From contig NZ_SISB01000011.1 of assembly GCF_004310295.1 (NCBI RefSeq), forward strand, positions 1 through 64,000: a stretch of DNA of 64,000 bases, given 5' to 3'. This DNA is from Pseudomonas sp. BGI-2. GTDB lineage: Bacteria; Pseudomonadota; Gammaproteobacteria; Pseudomonadales; Pseudomonadaceae. A model generated the notes under the pieces. It worked only from the letters and a program-made list of their open reading frames with translations, did not search any database and was not told where the DNA came from. Positions 62,683 to 64,000 of the stretch are shown piece by piece. Within the stretch, counting starts at the first letter, position 1, and each line of letters starts with the position of its first letter. Made by a program: the position numbers and the translations under genes.

Positions 62683-62699
62683 AATTATTTGGAATAATT
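62683..62699. promoter_or_regulatory. Candidate IolR operator 2
   Basis: AATTATTTGGAATAATT, a 7-bp palindrome with a three-base centre, beside operator 1. The two centres are about 23 bases apart. Confidence 0.5.
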
Positions 62700-62800
62700 A
62701 TTGATTGTTCGGTCCCGGTCGTTTTAGTCTGCATCCCACCAAGAGTGTTCGGCGCCTCCATCGCCCCGAACGCAGGCTGATAAAAATAACAGGAGCCAGC

Positions 62801-64000
62801 ATGGGCCAGACTCGTTTTGCCAGTGGGCGTCAATTGGATCTGATTTGCCTGGGGCGCCTTGGCGTCGACCTCTATGCGCAGCAAGTCGGGGCGCGGCTGG
62901 AAGATGTTTCAAGCTTCGCCAAATACCTCGGTGGATCGTCCGCCAACATCGCCTTCGGCACTGCTCGGCTGGGCCTGAAATCGGCAATGTTGAGCAGGGT
63001 AGGGGACGACCACATGGGCCGGTTCCTCCTGGAATCCCTGGCTCGCGAAGGCTGTGATGTCAGCGGTGTCAAAGTCGATCCGGAGCGCCTGACCGCCATG
63101 GTCTTGCTCGGTCTCAAGGACCGCGAAACCTTTCCTTTGGTGTTCTACCGTGAAAACTGCGCTGACATGGCGCTGCTGGCCGAAGACATCAACGAAGCCT
63201 TCATCGCCTCCAGCAAAGCCTTGCTGATCACCGGCACCCATTTCTCCACCGACGGCGTCTACAAGGCGAGCATCCAGGCGCTGGATTACGCCGAGAAGCA
63301 CAACGTCAAACGGGTGCTGGATATCGATTATCGCCCGGTGCTGTGGGGGTTGGCCGGCAAGGCTGATGGGGAAACCCGCTTCGTCGCTGATCAGAACGTC
63401 AGCCAGCATGTGCAGAAAATTCTTCCGCGCTTTGATCTGATTGTCGGCACCGAAGAGGAGTTTTTGATTGCTGGTGGGTCGGAGGATTTGCTCACGGCGT
63501 TGCGTAATGTCCGGCGTTTGAGCGATGCAACGTTGGTGGTCAAGCTTGGTCCACAGGGTTGCACGGTGATTCACGGGGTGATTCCGGTGCGGCTTGAAGA
63601 CGGGGCGATTTACCCCGGCGTTCGGGTGGAAGTGCTCAACGTATTGGGGGCCGGCGATGCCTTCATGTCGGGCTTCCTCAGCGGTTGGCTGGAGGATGCC
63701 AGTGACGAGCGCTGCTGCCAGTTGGCCAATGCCTGCGGCGGTCTGGTGGTGTCGCGTCATGCGTGCGCCCCGGCGATGCCGACTCGCGCCGAACTCGATT
63801 ACCTGTTCAACAGCCCGGTGCCGATTACCCGGCCGGATCAGGATGCGGTGTTGCAGCGTCTGCATCAGGTCAGCGTGCCGCGCAAACAGTGGCGGCAGCT
63901 GTTCATCTTTGCCTTTGATCATCGTGGGCAATTGGTAGAACTGGCGCAGGAGGGCGGCCGCGACCTGAGCGCGATCTGCGAACTCAAGCAACTCTTTATC
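62801..64000 (+). CDS. iolC: 5-dehydro-2-deoxygluconokinase (IolC-DUF2090 fusion), 3' end beyond window
   Basis: 400 codons, open at the window edge. The ribokinase-like domain starts 'LDLICLGRLGVDLYAQQVG', with 'KYLGGSSANIAFGTARLGL' and the catalytic 'VLNVLGAGDAFMSGFLSGWL' near residue 285. Near residue 365 a DUF2090 (aldolase-like) domain begins ('QWRQLFIFAFDHRGQLVELA'), the fused form found in proteobacteria. The enzyme phosphorylates 2-deoxy-5-keto-D-gluconate in inositol breakdown. Starts at ATG 62801 after AGGAGCCAGC; the RpiR regulator is divergent. Confidence 0.92.
   Translation, partial: MGQTRFASGRQLDLICLGRLGVDLYAQQVGARLEDVSSFAKYLGGSSANIAFGTARLGLKSAMLSRVGDDHMGRFLLESLAREGCDVSGVKVDPERLTAMVLLGLKDRETFPLVFYRENCADMALLAEDINEAFIASSKALLITGTHFSTDGVYKASIQALDYAEKHNVKRVLDIDYRPVLWGLAGKADGETRFVADQNVSQHVQKILPRFDLIVGTEEEFLIAGGSEDLLTALRNVRRLSDATLVVKLGPQGCTVIHGVIPVRLEDGAIYPGVRVEVLNVLGAGDAFMSGFLSGWLEDASDERCCQLANACGGLVVSRHACAPAMPTRAELDYLFNSPVPITRPDQDAVLQRLHQVSVPRKQWRQLFIFAFDHRGQLVELAQEGGRDLSAICELKQLFI

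Noticed and set aside
62909..63991. 360-aa minus-strand ORF over iolC
   Set aside because: Antisense shadow; iolC is the coding strand (kinase motifs present).

Overview
The window looks like chromosomal DNA of a fluorescent Pseudomonas (P. fluorescens group). It is GC-rich and carries the two REP families typical of that group (a 'GAGGGGATTTATCCCC' type and a 'GCGAGCAAGCTCGCTCC' type). It also has DUF6124, DUF2790 and thermostable-hemolysin genes and a glutaminase/ProA-like pair. No rRNA, tRNA, CRISPR array or prophage was seen.

Layout. 1-0.6 kb: the right end of an IS3-family element beside a YbdD gene that lacks its usual CstA partner. 0.8-9 kb: a regulator-like protein, small unrecognised proteins, a decayed alpha/beta hydrolase, an MHS-type MFS transporter, a serine hydrolase and a DeoR regulator with a shared palindromic operator candidate. 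9-28 kb: metabolic genes with a dense run of broken genes (LysR with an 8-bp repeat expansion, DMT exporter with two stops, lactate permease frameshift, SleB-type hydrolase, GlxA regulator, nitrilase). Among them lies a divergent pair of a 1166-aa membrane protein and a lipase-like protein (19.8-25.7 kb). 28-30 kb: a dienelactone hydrolase, GST, DoxX and HvfA-like metallophore precursor operon. 30-38.9 kb: a tandem REPIN array, glutaminase, ProA-like dehydrogenase, a PPOX/reductase/2Fe-2S fusion and the cyanate module cynR-cynS-cynT. 39-51 kb: housekeeping genes (topB, lldD, GST, GNAT), a second MHS transporter, a GMC oxidoreductase with its LysR, and a CBM20 secreted protein. 51-54 kb: a thermostable hemolysin/AMP-ligase operon truncated by a deletion that fused it to a histidine-kinase tail. 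56-59.5 kb: an AT-rich accessory island. 59.7-64 kb: AlkC-like repair protein, GST, and the start of the myo-inositol locus (RpiR regulator and iolC, which runs off the end).

Two items stand out. First, both DUF6124 genes (12.6 and 55.2 kb) have about 310-nt leaders with the same predicted fold: a hairpin, a 17-bp long-range helix, and three segments each present as sense, antisense and sense again. The paired bases change together between the two copies, which points to a conserved structured, possibly switching, RNA ahead of the start codon. Second, the AT-rich island encodes a SLATT-like two-helix membrane protein, a GTP-cyclohydrolase-II homologue with all three zinc cysteines, an unrecognised 356-aa protein started by TTG, and a PD-(D/E)xK-like protein. 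It resembles a nucleotide-signal defence cassette but matches none I can name.

Other points: two lux-box-like 20-mers, paired candidate operators before iolC, and convergent genes often separated by bidirectional hairpins. All family calls come from reading the sequence, with no database search.
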